From Algicola sagamiensis DSM 14643 (GTDB lineage Bacteria; Pseudomonadota; Gammaproteobacteria; Enterobacterales; Alteromonadaceae): DNA of 64,000 nucleotides. This document shows, in pieces, positions 37,138-45,443 of this stretch. The notes under the pieces are model-generated. The model made no database searches and was not told where the DNA came from. It worked only from the letters and a program-made list of their open reading frames with translations. Position numbers and translations under genes: made by a program. Each line of letters opens with the position of its first letter. Positions within the stretch are counted from its first letter, which is position 1. The stretch lies in contig NZ_KB894496.1 in NCBI RefSeq assembly GCF_000374485.1, positions 1 to 64,000 on the forward strand, written 5' to 3'.

Positions 37138-38700
37138 TTAGTGTTGTTTTCTTCTCCAAAGTAACGGGATCAACCCAAGTAGGTAGAAGAAAGCACCGCC
37201 GCTATCATGTGTTGTTGCTGGTCCAGTTTTATGATCATTGGTTGATTTCGGCTTTGTGTAAGGCTGTGCCAAGATACGGAATGTATGCGTCAGTTCTTTT
37301 TCCTTACCCGATTCACTTTTTCCAACAATAACCATTGTATCGGTGAATTCTTTACCATTGCGTTTTGATTCAGGGATTTTGTTGATATGCAATGTGTAAT
37401 TAAAATCTCCGGTTTTTTCATCAAAGTTGGAGATCTCAACATATTCTGGCTTCTTTTTGACAGAATGCGTGACCTTGTAGTGTAGGGTAGAAGCAAATCC
37501 GCTGCGGTGAGCGCTTGCCATGCTTGGCGTCTTACCACCAATGTTTATGGATGGTACTTCAGAATAAGTATCGAATTGAAGGTTATCTCCCGGTTTGATC
37601 TCAAATTGATAGTCTTGCAATTTTCCGTTTTCTCCTTTGATTCTAAACTCATATTTTAATTGAATATCTACTTCTTCAGCATTGACTGCATGAAAGATTT
37701 CTGGATAGGTAATCGAAGCAGTACCTTTCGCATCAATGATCTCAACAACAACTTCTCCATAAACCTTAGGATCTCCATGGCTATCTAGTTTAGGTTCTTT
37801 ACCACCTGAAGACCTTGTAGCCCCATAAATCTTTATCTTATCCATGACGCCAACAGGGTATGGATTAGCTTGTTTAGGTAGCTGAAATTTAAATGGCAAA
37901 CCAGAATATACCTTAAATTTTATTGCCTTTGTTAAACCAAAAGCTTGGGAATAAGACGCAGACTTTGCTGATCGAACAAGCGGTGAAGGTATTGGCTGTT
38001 GGATATTTATGCTATTGGTCGTGAAATGTTTTTTGCTTGAGTGACCCGTAAATGTTGGTAATGACACTTGAGTTACGAATTTACCTGACTCCTCTTGTTG
38101 TAAAAGAGAAAATATTGCCTGGTCATTGTACTCTGAGCCAGCTTGCTGGATAAAAAGCTGCTCCTGATGACTCTCAAACGAAATTGTATTTGAAGCGACA
38201 AGTGAGGCTTGTTTTTCCTGTAAATTAAGCAAATAGAGATTGCCATGATAGTTGAAGAAAAACACATTTTCTTCATTTTGCTTCGGTACAAATTGTACCG
38301 GATTTGATAAATCACCAGGGATCAGGTCTGCAAATACGTGCCGTTCATCCATTGTGTTCAGCTCATAGAAAAATAGTTGTTCAACAGAATTTGCCTCTTG
38401 ATTTGCAAGAATCAACGTTTTCATTTCTGAAGTACTTAGGTTGTGAGCATCAGTATTGAAAATTGCTGAGACATGATGGAATGGTAGGTCGATTGCTGAA
38501 CCTTCAAGTGTTTCACCTGTGCTTCTATCAATCGGAAGTATTTTTACCTGAGAATGGCCAGTCTTTAAAATGCCCAGATCTGCCTTGAGATCGCCATTTA
38601 GGTCACCGATGATATGAAGTGGTTGATGATTTGCATTTGCAACACCTGATAGTGCTGTGATTATGCAAATATTTAATTTGTTGGTAACGAGTTTCTTCAA
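37138..38700 (-). CDS. Exported protein with a GlyGly-CTERM sorting signal
   Basis: The open frame reaches 38850, but a TTG at 38700 follows GGAGGAAGTT and opens a clear signal peptide (KKLVTNKLNICIITALSGVANA); this start gives 520 residues. The N-terminal part has HIIGDLNGDLKADLGIL, an FG-GAP/dockerin-like acidic loop. The C terminus SGGAFFYLLGLIPLLWRRKQH has a Gly-Gly, a hydrophobic helix and a basic cluster, which is the GlyGly-CTERM signal cut by rhombosortase in marine gammaproteobacteria. The protein would then pass through type II secretion and be kept at the surface or released. No rhombosortase gene is in the window. Function is otherwise unknown. Confidence 0.75.
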   Translation of the reverse strand: MKKLVTNKLNICIITALSGVANANHQPLHIIGDLNGDLKADLGILKTGHSQVKILPIDRSTGETLEGSAIDLPFHHVSAIFNTDAHNLSTSEMKTLILANQEANSVEQLFFYELNTMDERHVFADLIPGDLSNPVQFVPKQNEENVFFFNYHGNLYLLNLQEKQASLVASNTISFESHQEQLFIQQAGSEYNDQAIFSLLQQEESGKFVTQVSLPTFTGHSSKKHFTTNSINIQQPIPSPLVRSAKSASYSQAFGLTKAIKFKVYSGLPFKFQLPKQANPYPVGVMDKIKIYGATRSSGGKEPKLDSHGDPKVYGEVVVEIIDAKGTASITYPEIFHAVNAEEVDIQLKYEFRIKGENGKLQDYQFEIKPGDNLQFDTYSEVPSINIGGKTPSMASAHRSGFASTLHYKVTHSVKKKPEYVEISNFDEKTGDFNYTLHINKIPESKRNGKEFTDTMVIVGKSESGKEKELTHTFRILAQPYTKPKSTNDHKTGPATTHDSGGAFFYLLGLIPLLWRRKQH

Positions 38701-38940
38701 AACTTCCTCCAGTAATGCTTGGGTTAGTGAATTTCCAATTAAGAAGAAATGTTGTTTATTTTTTTTTTTAATTTCCATAAGGTGAATAATATGATCGAAA
38801 AGCTGAACTGAAACTGAATAAATGCCGAGTTCAGTAAATTTTTTATACAAAAGCAGATAAATTTTTACGATTTATTTCTTATATGAAAACAACCTGGCGC
38901 ATGCGGGTTACATCATGCAAATGGCTGCTTTTTGGATGGT

Positions 38941-39135
38941 TTAACTGGTTTTTCTTCTCCAAAGCAGTGGAAGCAGCGCGAACACATAGATGAGTGATCC
39001 GCTACTTTCACTGTTTACAGGATGAGTTTGTGTTGTTGTCTTATCGTGATTATCTTTTGGTTTTGAAACACCAGGTGTTGTCTCATCATTGCTATCTCCA
39101 GGTTCTGTACCACCTTCCAAATTCACGCCAATCAA
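38941..39135 (-). pseudogene. Tail relic of a second GlyGly-CTERM protein
   Basis: Sixty-four residues read PGVSKPKDNHDKTTTQTHP, then SESSGSLIYVFALLPLLWRRKTS. The KPK..NDHKT-type linker and the PLLWRRK ending match the C terminus of the intact gene next to it. There is no signal peptide; a stop codon lies just upstream and no ribosome-binding site is seen, so only the C-terminal part of a tandem paralogue remains. The gap 38851-39473 otherwise holds the flagellin promoter region. Confidence 0.6.
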
Positions 39136-39396
39136 GAGAATTGACTAACGGGATCTCAATAATTGACGATGAGTCACTTATTGTGACTTCTGGGTTCTAT
39201 TTTTGTAATTATTTTTTATTCATTTAGTTTAAAATTTTTAATTATTGATAAATAAAGAAATATTCTAAAGTAATAAAACAAATGACCGATACAGTGATCG
39301 ATTAAAGCAAAGTGATCAAAATATCAAGATTACTGTTCTTTTTTTCAGCAAAACAATTCAATAAACGTATTGTTTTAATAGTCGGATGTAAATCCC

Positions 39397-39423
39397 TAAG
39401 TTAGTTACAGCATTGTCCGAGCG
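39397..39423 (+). promoter_or_regulatory. Weak candidate FliA (sigma-28) promoter of the flagellin gene
   Basis: TAAGTTAG, 11 bases, then TCCGAGCG has the right spacing for a sigma-28 site (TAAAGTTT-N11-GCCGATAA) but only a partial match, chiefly CCGA. Flagellin genes are usually FliA- or RpoN-dependent, so I record it with low confidence. Confidence 0.25.
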
Positions 39424-39452
39424 GAAGTTTTTTAGTCGATGGTTTCTCGGAC
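39415..39452 (+). repeat. Inverted repeat in the flagellin leader
   Basis: GTCCGAG and CTCGGAC form a perfect 7-bp pair with a 24-base loop, ending 21 bases before the flagellin ATG. It overlaps the weak FliA candidate site. It may be a binding site or an mRNA stem-loop affecting translation. Confidence 0.45.
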
Positions 39453-39473
39453 GTAGAATTATGAGGATGTTTT

Positions 39474-40514
39474 ATGGCTTTATACGTCAATACCAATGCT
39501 TCTTCCCTAAATGCACAACGTCAGCTTTTAAACTCAGGTAACACACTGGACACGGCATTTAAGCGTTTATCTTCTGGCCTTCGTATCAACAGTGCTGCTG
39601 ATGATGCCGCAGGTCTACAAATTTCCAGCCGATTGACCTCCCAAATTAAAGGGTTAGAGCAAGGAAACCGAAACGCGAATGACGGCATTTCTATTGCACA
39701 AACAGCGGAAGGCGCGATGGATGAAATGACCAATATGCTGCAAAGAATGCGGACTTTGTCCCAACAGGCAGCAAATGGTTCTAACCAAAGTGTTGATAGA
39801 AAAGCACTGAACCAAGAAATGACCCAACTCCGTGAAGAAATTGATCGGATCGCGTCAGATACAACCTTTGGTGGTGTGAAGCTGTTAGATGGCAGTTATG
39901 AGTCAAATTTCCAAGTTGGTGCGGATGCCAATCAGACAATCAAGTTGTCATTAAAACTGGAAGATGATGCAGGATTTTCATTATCAGAAATGGCGAAGGA
40001 GATCGACAAGCAAAATGGTCACAAGATGAGTGACACTGAGTTTACAGATTTTGCATCTAAGAAAGAAGACTTGGCGAATAAAAAAGCAGCATATGAGGCA
40101 GATAAAGGCGATGCAACGAAGAAGACGGCTTTTGAAACTGCACAAACTGCATTCGAAGCAGCAGGAAAAGCACTGGATGACAAAGGCGCAATCTCGCATC
40201 GTTTTGGTGATGAAGTTTCGATTGGAAGCGAAGAAGATGCACAGGCTATTTTAGGAAGTATTGATAAAATTATTGGGCTAGTTGATAGTAAACGTGCAGA
40301 GCTGGGTGCAGTTCAGAACCGTTTTCAGTCTACAATTCGTAACCAATCTAATATCTCAGAAAACCTATCTGCTGCACGTTCACGTATTCAGGATACGGAT
40401 TTTGCAACGGAAACGGCAAAACTGACCAAAGCTCAGATCTTGAGACAGGCGAGTACATCAATTCTTGCACAAGCGAATCAGAAACCACAAGCTGCGTTAT
40501 CATTGTTGGGATAA
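39474..40514 (+). CDS. Flagellin
   Basis: The 346-residue protein has the conserved D0/D1 flagellin N terminus (MALYVNTNASSLNAQRQLL, FKRLSSGLRINSAADDAAGL, then the DR.. helix) and C terminus (LSAARSRIQDTDFATETAKL ... ILRQASTSILAQANQKPQAAL). The central region, about 165-260, is short and unusual: instead of a beta-rich D2/D3 it is a charged, Ala/Lys-rich helical stretch (KKEDLANKKAAYEADKGDA). It polymerises into the filament after export by the flagellar type III system. Only one flagellin copy is in the window and no chaperone gene (fliS) or cap gene follows, so this is a dispersed copy. Confidence 0.96.
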   Translation: MALYVNTNASSLNAQRQLLNSGNTLDTAFKRLSSGLRINSAADDAAGLQISSRLTSQIKGLEQGNRNANDGISIAQTAEGAMDEMTNMLQRMRTLSQQAANGSNQSVDRKALNQEMTQLREEIDRIASDTTFGGVKLLDGSYESNFQVGADANQTIKLSLKLEDDAGFSLSEMAKEIDKQNGHKMSDTEFTDFASKKEDLANKKAAYEADKGDATKKTAFETAQTAFEAAGKALDDKGAISHRFGDEVSIGSEEDAQAILGSIDKIIGLVDSKRAELGAVQNRFQSTIRNQSNISENLSAARSRIQDTDFATETAKLTKAQILRQASTSILAQANQKPQAALSLLG

Positions 40515-40623
40515 AGTTTAAAGGATTATGTCATCCTGTGCGAATGTGACAATGATTGGTCCATAATCTGACAGCAGAATGAAATTTTTCTGACAGGTCT
40601 GATTTGTTCGCAAACTTCATAAA

Positions 40624-40654
40624 AAAGAGCTACGGTTAATATTGTGGCTCTTTT
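40624..40654 (+). terminator. Terminator after the flagellin gene
   Basis: Stem AAAGAGCTAC / GTGGCTCTTT (one G-U pair) followed by TTTT, starting 110 bases past the stop codon. Confidence 0.7.
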
Positions 40655-40797
40655 GAATTAAGTTGAACAGACATTGTGAGTTACTCCAAAAGTTGTCTGT
40701 TCAAGAAAAGTAACGCTATAAAATAGCCGACTTGCAATTCTTAAGTTCCATTTTTGTCTTCACATACTTTGATGTCAACACAACTGTATGTGATGCT

Positions 40798-41153
40798 TTA
40801 GGCTTGATTCGGAGAAGAACTGAAGAAATTAAATGTGGCATTATCGCCTTGATCAAAATGTTGCTTGGTACTTTGTGCTTTAAGAGTTTTGATTGGAATT
40901 AATTCACCTATCTCCATCCTGGCATTAGCCAATCACCCTTTAAGGGAAGACTGCTGATACAGCACTCGATAAACCTGCGCTAACTAATTCGTCATCAATG
41001 GACATAGCTCCAAAGTATGGTGTCGATAATCGTTTAATTTCCACGGTTGTGGATAAAAACGCATTCATTCAGCTTTGATTTTGCTGAATGTAACTCTTTT
41101 GCATTTTTGTCGTCAATGGCACCAATCGATTTGGATTTAGGTGCTTGTTTCAT
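40798..41153 (-). pseudogene. Unidentified small gene with two frameshifts
   Basis: On the minus strand three successive frames read as continuous protein. These are MKQAPKSKSIGAIDDKNAKE onward, then FLSTTVEIKRLSTPYFGAMS onward to SSAVSAVFP, then MEIGELIPIKTLKAQSTKQH onward to SPNQA and a TAA at 40800-40798. Each step moves the frame the same way (2, then 1, then 0 modulo 3), as single-base losses would. I do not recognise the family. No ribosome-binding site precedes the ATG and the frame stays open into the divergent arsJ start, so the 5' end may also be cut. Confidence 0.4.
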
Positions 41154-41177
41154 CGTGCTGAATAAGGATAAGTATAA

Positions 41178-42416
41178 ATGTTTGATATTAGTTTAAACCC
41201 TTCTCAAACAAAGCAGTATTTACTCGTTACAGGAAACTATTGGGCTTTCACCGTCACAGATGGTGCTTTGAGAATGCTAATTGTTCTGTACTTCTTTCAA
41301 TTGGGTTATAGCCCACTAACCATTGCATCATTGTTTTTATTCTATGAGTTCTTTGGTGTTGTCACCAATTTAGTTGGTGGTTGGCTTGCAGCAAAATTTG
41401 GCCTCAATCGAACGATGAACTTTGGATTGTGTTTACAAATTATTGCGCTGTCGATGCTCGCACTCCCGACTGAATATCTCACAGTACCATTTGTCATGTT
41501 TGCGCAATCACTTTCAGGTGTTGCAAAAGATCTGAATAAAGTCAGTGCAAAAAGTAGTATTAAATTGTTACTGAACACGAAACAAGAATGTCGTGTATTT
41601 AAGATGGTGGCAATCTTAACGGGTTCTAAGAATGCACTCAAAGGAATTGGCTTTTTTATCGGCGGTTTGTTGTTGAGTGCTGTCGGTTTCCAATATTCAC
41701 TGATGATTTTAAGCGGCTTTATTGCTTGTATATTTATTGGTAGCTCTTTTCTTTTGACCGAAGAGATTGGCACAGCAAAAGAAAAAGTGAAGTTTCGTGA
41801 AATGTTTTCCAAAAGTGATAACGTGAATACTTTATCTGCTGCAAGACTCTTTTTATTTGGTGCAAGAGATGTCTGGTTTGTTGTTGCGTTACCCGTATTT
41901 CTCGGGAGCCAGTTTGGTTGGGATCATTGGCAAGTCGGTGCATTTTTGGCATGCTGGATCATCAGTTATGGGTTCTTTCAAAGTATCGCACCTCGTCTAA
42001 CAGGGGCTGAAGATGATGAGCCGATAGGTCGTCGCAGTGCCGTGCATTGGTGTGTTTTACTTACTTTGGTGACGGCAGTTACAGCAACATTACTGCATTT
42101 TAATATTGCACCTCAATACTCCATATTAATTGGCTTAATGGTGTACTGTGTCGTCTTCGCTGTAAACTCCTCCATGCATTCTTACCTCATCGTGAGTTAT
42201 GCAAAAGATGATGGGGTTTCCACAGATATTGGGTTTTATTATATGGCAAATGCGATGGGACGGCTCATTGGAACTGTGTTATCAGGCTGGTTATTCCAGA
42301 TGCAAGGACTGACCATGTGCTTATTAACGTCAGTGATTTTCCTTGTCTTTACAACAGCGATATCGCTGAATTTACCAGAAGAATACGAACACCTGCCTTC
42401 ATCTCATACGTCTTAA
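41178..42416 (+). CDS. arsJ: ArsJ-type MFS efflux permease (1-arseno-3-phosphoglycerate exporter)
   Basis: The 412-residue protein has about 12 membrane segments and the ArsJ hallmarks: GNYWAFTVTDGALRMLIVLYF, YEFFGVVTNLVGGWLAA, AKDLNKVSAKSSIKLL, ILTGSKNALKGIGFFIGG and FGARDVWFVVALPVF. ArsJ exports 1-arseno-3-phosphoglycerate formed when a dedicated glyceraldehyde-3-phosphate dehydrogenase uses arsenate. In most known loci that dehydrogenase gene (and often arsR) is adjacent; here neither is present, and upstream lies a pseudogene. Either the housekeeping GAPDH supplies the substrate or the gene is a leftover or has another substrate. A strong terminator follows. Confidence 0.85.
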   Translation: MFDISLNPSQTKQYLLVTGNYWAFTVTDGALRMLIVLYFFQLGYSPLTIASLFLFYEFFGVVTNLVGGWLAAKFGLNRTMNFGLCLQIIALSMLALPTEYLTVPFVMFAQSLSGVAKDLNKVSAKSSIKLLLNTKQECRVFKMVAILTGSKNALKGIGFFIGGLLLSAVGFQYSLMILSGFIACIFIGSSFLLTEEIGTAKEKVKFREMFSKSDNVNTLSAARLFLFGARDVWFVVALPVFLGSQFGWDHWQVGAFLACWIISYGFFQSIAPRLTGAEDDEPIGRRSAVHWCVLLTLVTAVTATLLHFNIAPQYSILIGLMVYCVVFAVNSSMHSYLIVSYAKDDGVSTDIGFYYMANAMGRLIGTVLSGWLFQMQGLTMCLLTSVIFLVFTTAISLNLPEEYEHLPSSHTS

Positions 42417-42433
42417 TATGCCTCAAACAACAA

Positions 42434-42458
42434 AGCCCATTTCATGATGAAATGGGCT
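42434..42458. terminator. Bidirectional terminator between arsJ and the YbaK-family gene
   Basis: A perfect 12-bp stem (AGCCCATTTCAT / ATGAAATGGGCT) with a minimal loop, followed by CTTT on the plus strand and preceded by AAA. It lies between two convergent stops. Confidence 0.85.
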
Positions 42459-42480
42459 CTTTGACTGACAGTTCAATCTT

Positions 42481-42993
42481 TCAATCAATTGGTGGGTTTT
42501 CTCTTGCCCATGAGTCTCCAACATTACCGCCAGAAATATGACCATGGGGGGCATTCATCATCATGGATGAAAACTGTGTACTATTCACTTTGACAAGGTG
42601 TTCATGATCACCTGCTTCAATATATACCTGTTCATTTTTGAATAAAGTATCATCAACAAGCGCATTCATCTGATAAGCAGCAGCTGCGGAGGGAATCGCA
42701 CCCACCTCACAGTCCTGAAAAATATCCTTTAACTCCGCCTCCGCAATCAGATGGAAGTGCTCTCCCATCATTTTGTTGACGCTCTCCAAAAGCAGTCGAC
42801 GATTTGCAGGCACGATGGCCATTAAGTATTCATTTTTTGAATTTCCGAGTATGACAGCTTTCGATACTTGCTCTGAAGGAACATGGGCTGCTGCTGCGGA
42901 ATTAAACGCGGTATTTGTGTGACGATGTTTGATCAGTTCATAATCAATTTTATTGTTGGAAAAGTATTCTTCCAACGTGATTGCAATGGCCAT
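42481..42993 (-). CDS. YbaK/EbsC-family aminoacyl-tRNA deacylase
   Basis: The ATG at 42993 is preferred over an upstream TTG because GGGAGG lies five bases before it; this gives 170 residues. The fold markers of the YbaK/ProX family are present: Y-E-x-I-x-H near residue 20-25, then VSKAVILGNSKNEYLMAIVP with the conserved lysine (VSKAVIL), and EVGAIPSAAAAYQMN corresponding to the G-x-x-P loop. Such proteins remove wrongly attached amino acids from tRNA (Cys or Ala from tRNA-Pro, others). It is closest to the diverse YbaK/EbsC group rather than E. coli YbaK itself. It is convergent with arsJ. Confidence 0.85.
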   Translation of the reverse strand: MAIAITLEEYFSNNKIDYELIKHRHTNTAFNSAAAAHVPSEQVSKAVILGNSKNEYLMAIVPANRRLLLESVNKMMGEHFHLIAEAELKDIFQDCEVGAIPSAAAAYQMNALVDDTLFKNEQVYIEAGDHEHLVKVNSTQFSSMMMNAPHGHISGGNVGDSWARENPPID

Positions 42994-43285
42994 TGTTGCC
43001 TCCCGCCTCTCGGCACAATTCAGCTTGACCATCGTTAATTTTAGCAAAAAAGTAGGATTTTAAAATCATCAGAAGGATCATCAATTTTATACTAACACTC
43101 AATTTTGCACGGACATTGTGAATGTTTTTTCTTACCGCTTTGGTCTCTGATTTTAGAATTGGGTCAATCACTTATTATCTAGCTAATCTTTAATATGTAA
43201 ATAAAATACAATTTATATCCTTTTGAAGTTACGTAACTTATAAGGACAGACAAAATGAAAAAACTACAGTTGATAGAGGTATCCT

Positions 43286-45385
43286 ATGCAAATTCTCAAT
43301 ACGCCCCAAACTACCCTCAACCCACATACAACTGCGCTTCAAAATTCAGCAAGTGTAGAAAAGTCGAGTGCTGTTGCAAAAGTCAGTGACCCATCGTCAG
43401 CTTCTGCAAAGCCAGCAGTGCAAGATGTGGTCTTTATTGGTCGCGGAAGCAGTATTGCTTATGCTTTGACGGAAGTTTGTGATCGCTATGAAGGACAGCA
43501 CTCAAAAGCAGAATTAGCAAACGAGAAGCCACTTGCGGGTCGTGCTGTCGTGATCGGCTCATCTGAACCATGGTCAAAAGAAGTGCGTGGCTCTGGATTT
43601 ATCAATCACCAGAATGAACTGATAGATTCATGGGGAGATAAAGCACCAAAATTTAATAAAGAATATGCAGACAGACAACAGTTTTCTGATGCAAATACAG
43701 CACAAATTAGCCGTGCCGCAGCGCTTGGTGTTCAAGAAGTCAATAATGAGGTAAAAAGCGTCAAAAAAGGGGATGATGGCCTGTTTAAAATCACAACCAA
43801 ACAAGGGCAGGAATTTGTCGCGAAGCAAGTTGTGATGGGGATTGGTGCTGGACCGCATATCGATGTTCGATCGGATAGAGTCGAAGGTGAGGCGACCCCT
43901 GCAGAAATGAGATTAAATAATATTACGTTGAACGATAAAGAGGCGCTCAAAGGAAAAGTGCTTGACCTCGATGAGTTCATGCGAATGACGGATAACATGG
44001 ATTCTCTCGCAGGTAAAAGAGTGGTTGTTCATGGGCCGAATGCGGGGATTGATGCGGTAGAAAGAGCTGGCGACCTCGGTGCAGATATCCAATGGATGAT
44101 CCGCAGCACAGCACCTGTACTCTTGGATGGTAACCAGCTGGAGCATGCGCCTAGAGCTGCCGCTGAGAGCTTAGTCAAAGTGGACAAAGTGACGATTAAC
44201 CCAACTGAAGATGGCAAGATGTCACTTGATTATACTGGCATTAAAGGTCGTGACGGTGTAAAGAGTCCAGACGGGAAGATTGAGGCAGACTACTATGTCT
44301 TTGCACTTGGCCAGGATAGTAAAAAACAAGGTGCAATTGAATCTGTATTGGATAAGTCCATTCAGCAAGACTTCGAGCCAATTTATGATACAGACCAAAT
44401 CTATTCAGATAAGCCATACGAAACAGTATTGGGCATTCGTTCTAAATCAAGTTCACCGGATCAAGGTGTGGTTGTTATCGGAGCATCTGTTGCCCAACTT
44501 TCTGGCAGTGTTCAACATAACTACCTTGCTCAAGTCGAAGAAAGGATTGATGCGCTGACAGAAAGACTCAGTTTACCAAAAGTTGATGTGTCAAAGCTGA
44601 AGGGTGGCTCTTCAGAATTACTGCAGACGTTAGATAATTCCGTGAGCGCGAAAACAGCAAACTTGAGCGCCGAGGACAAGGCTGTATTTCAGCGAAATGT
44701 TTCTGTGTTGAAGCAAGAACTTGCACATTATCAAGAGGCACAAGCATTCTTAACTGACAAAGATAAAGTTGGAAGAGGTGTGAGCAAGCAGGTTGAAAAC
44801 GTGGTGAAGACGGAAGTCGCTTCAGTTGTTGTTTCTCCTCAGCTGGCAACGGTGAAGGCATCTGTTGGTGCCCTCACGAATATCATGCCGAGGTATATCG
44901 CTGAGGGAGAAACAAACTACTTATCAGATAACCGAACCATGCTTCGCGTGAGTTTGGCAAATGATTTCCCTAATATCTCTGAAGAAGCAGCGGATACTTT
45001 CATCAAAGAGACACTCGAATTACGAGTGATGACGAAGAGTGATTTCAACGAACGTGTGTTGACTGACTTACAAAAGCATACACAGCACCTGTTGAGCAAG
45101 GGATCGGATGCAGAGGCGATAGCTTCTCTGACAGGATTGAATGTTAAGCCTGACCTTGCACAAAGGCTTGTTGATGCGGCTCAAGGGAGAGAAGATACAG
45201 GATTAAAAGCTGCAACTGAGCAAGCGCTGGAAGGCACAATCCCAGCATGGGGAACGCCTGACCATGTTCGTTACGGCTATGCAACGAAGTTATCTGATTT
45301 AAACCAAGGTATTGAAAATCAGGTGCCACTCAGCCTGTTCTGGTTAGATGAGCCAATCAGTGCGATGAATGCGATTCGTGTGTAA
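43286..45385 (+). CDS. Large two-dinucleotide-binding flavoprotein-like protein of unknown role
   Basis: I do not recognise a named family for this 699-residue protein. It has an N-terminal tail without signal peptide, rich in S, T, Q and A (about 1-45). Then comes a Rossmann start VVFIGRGSSIAYAL with a departed GxGxxG (GRGSS), a second at about 242 (GKRVVVHGPNAGIDAVE), and then YYVFALGQDSK and GVVVIGASVAQLSGSV. The order matches FAD/NAD(P)-binding oxidoreductases. The rest (about 430-699) is helical and unlike any known oxidoreductase tail. The long polar tail without a signal recalls secreted effectors, but no secretion genes are nearby. GAGG lies six bases upstream of the ATG. Confidence 0.7.
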   Translation: MQILNTPQTTLNPHTTALQNSASVEKSSAVAKVSDPSSASAKPAVQDVVFIGRGSSIAYALTEVCDRYEGQHSKAELANEKPLAGRAVVIGSSEPWSKEVRGSGFINHQNELIDSWGDKAPKFNKEYADRQQFSDANTAQISRAAALGVQEVNNEVKSVKKGDDGLFKITTKQGQEFVAKQVVMGIGAGPHIDVRSDRVEGEATPAEMRLNNITLNDKEALKGKVLDLDEFMRMTDNMDSLAGKRVVVHGPNAGIDAVERAGDLGADIQWMIRSTAPVLLDGNQLEHAPRAAAESLVKVDKVTINPTEDGKMSLDYTGIKGRDGVKSPDGKIEADYYVFALGQDSKKQGAIESVLDKSIQQDFEPIYDTDQIYSDKPYETVLGIRSKSSSPDQGVVVIGASVAQLSGSVQHNYLAQVEERIDALTERLSLPKVDVSKLKGGSSELLQTLDNSVSAKTANLSAEDKAVFQRNVSVLKQELAHYQEAQAFLTDKDKVGRGVSKQVENVVKTEVASVVVSPQLATVKASVGALTNIMPRYIAEGETNYLSDNRTMLRVSLANDFPNISEEAADTFIKETLELRVMTKSDFNERVLTDLQKHTQHLLSKGSDAEAIASLTGLNVKPDLAQRLVDAAQGREDTGLKAATEQALEGTIPAWGTPDHVRYGYATKLSDLNQGIENQVPLSLFWLDEPISAMNAIRV

Positions 45386-45416
45386 CGAACGTTCCCAGTC
45401 AATTTCCCCTGATAAG

Positions 45417-45443
45417 CAAGACAAGGATGTCTTGTTTATTTTT
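45417..45443 (+). terminator. Terminator of the 699-residue flavoprotein gene
   Basis: Stem CAAGACA / TGTCTTG with a 4-base loop, followed by TTTATTTTT, 32 bases after the stop. Confidence 0.8.

Noticed and set aside
43255-43400. Short plus-strand ORF starting MKKLQLIEVSYA just before the flavoprotein gene
   Set aside because: It overlaps the flavoprotein start in another frame and ends in Cys/Lys-rich text; a leader-peptide role is possible but unsupported.
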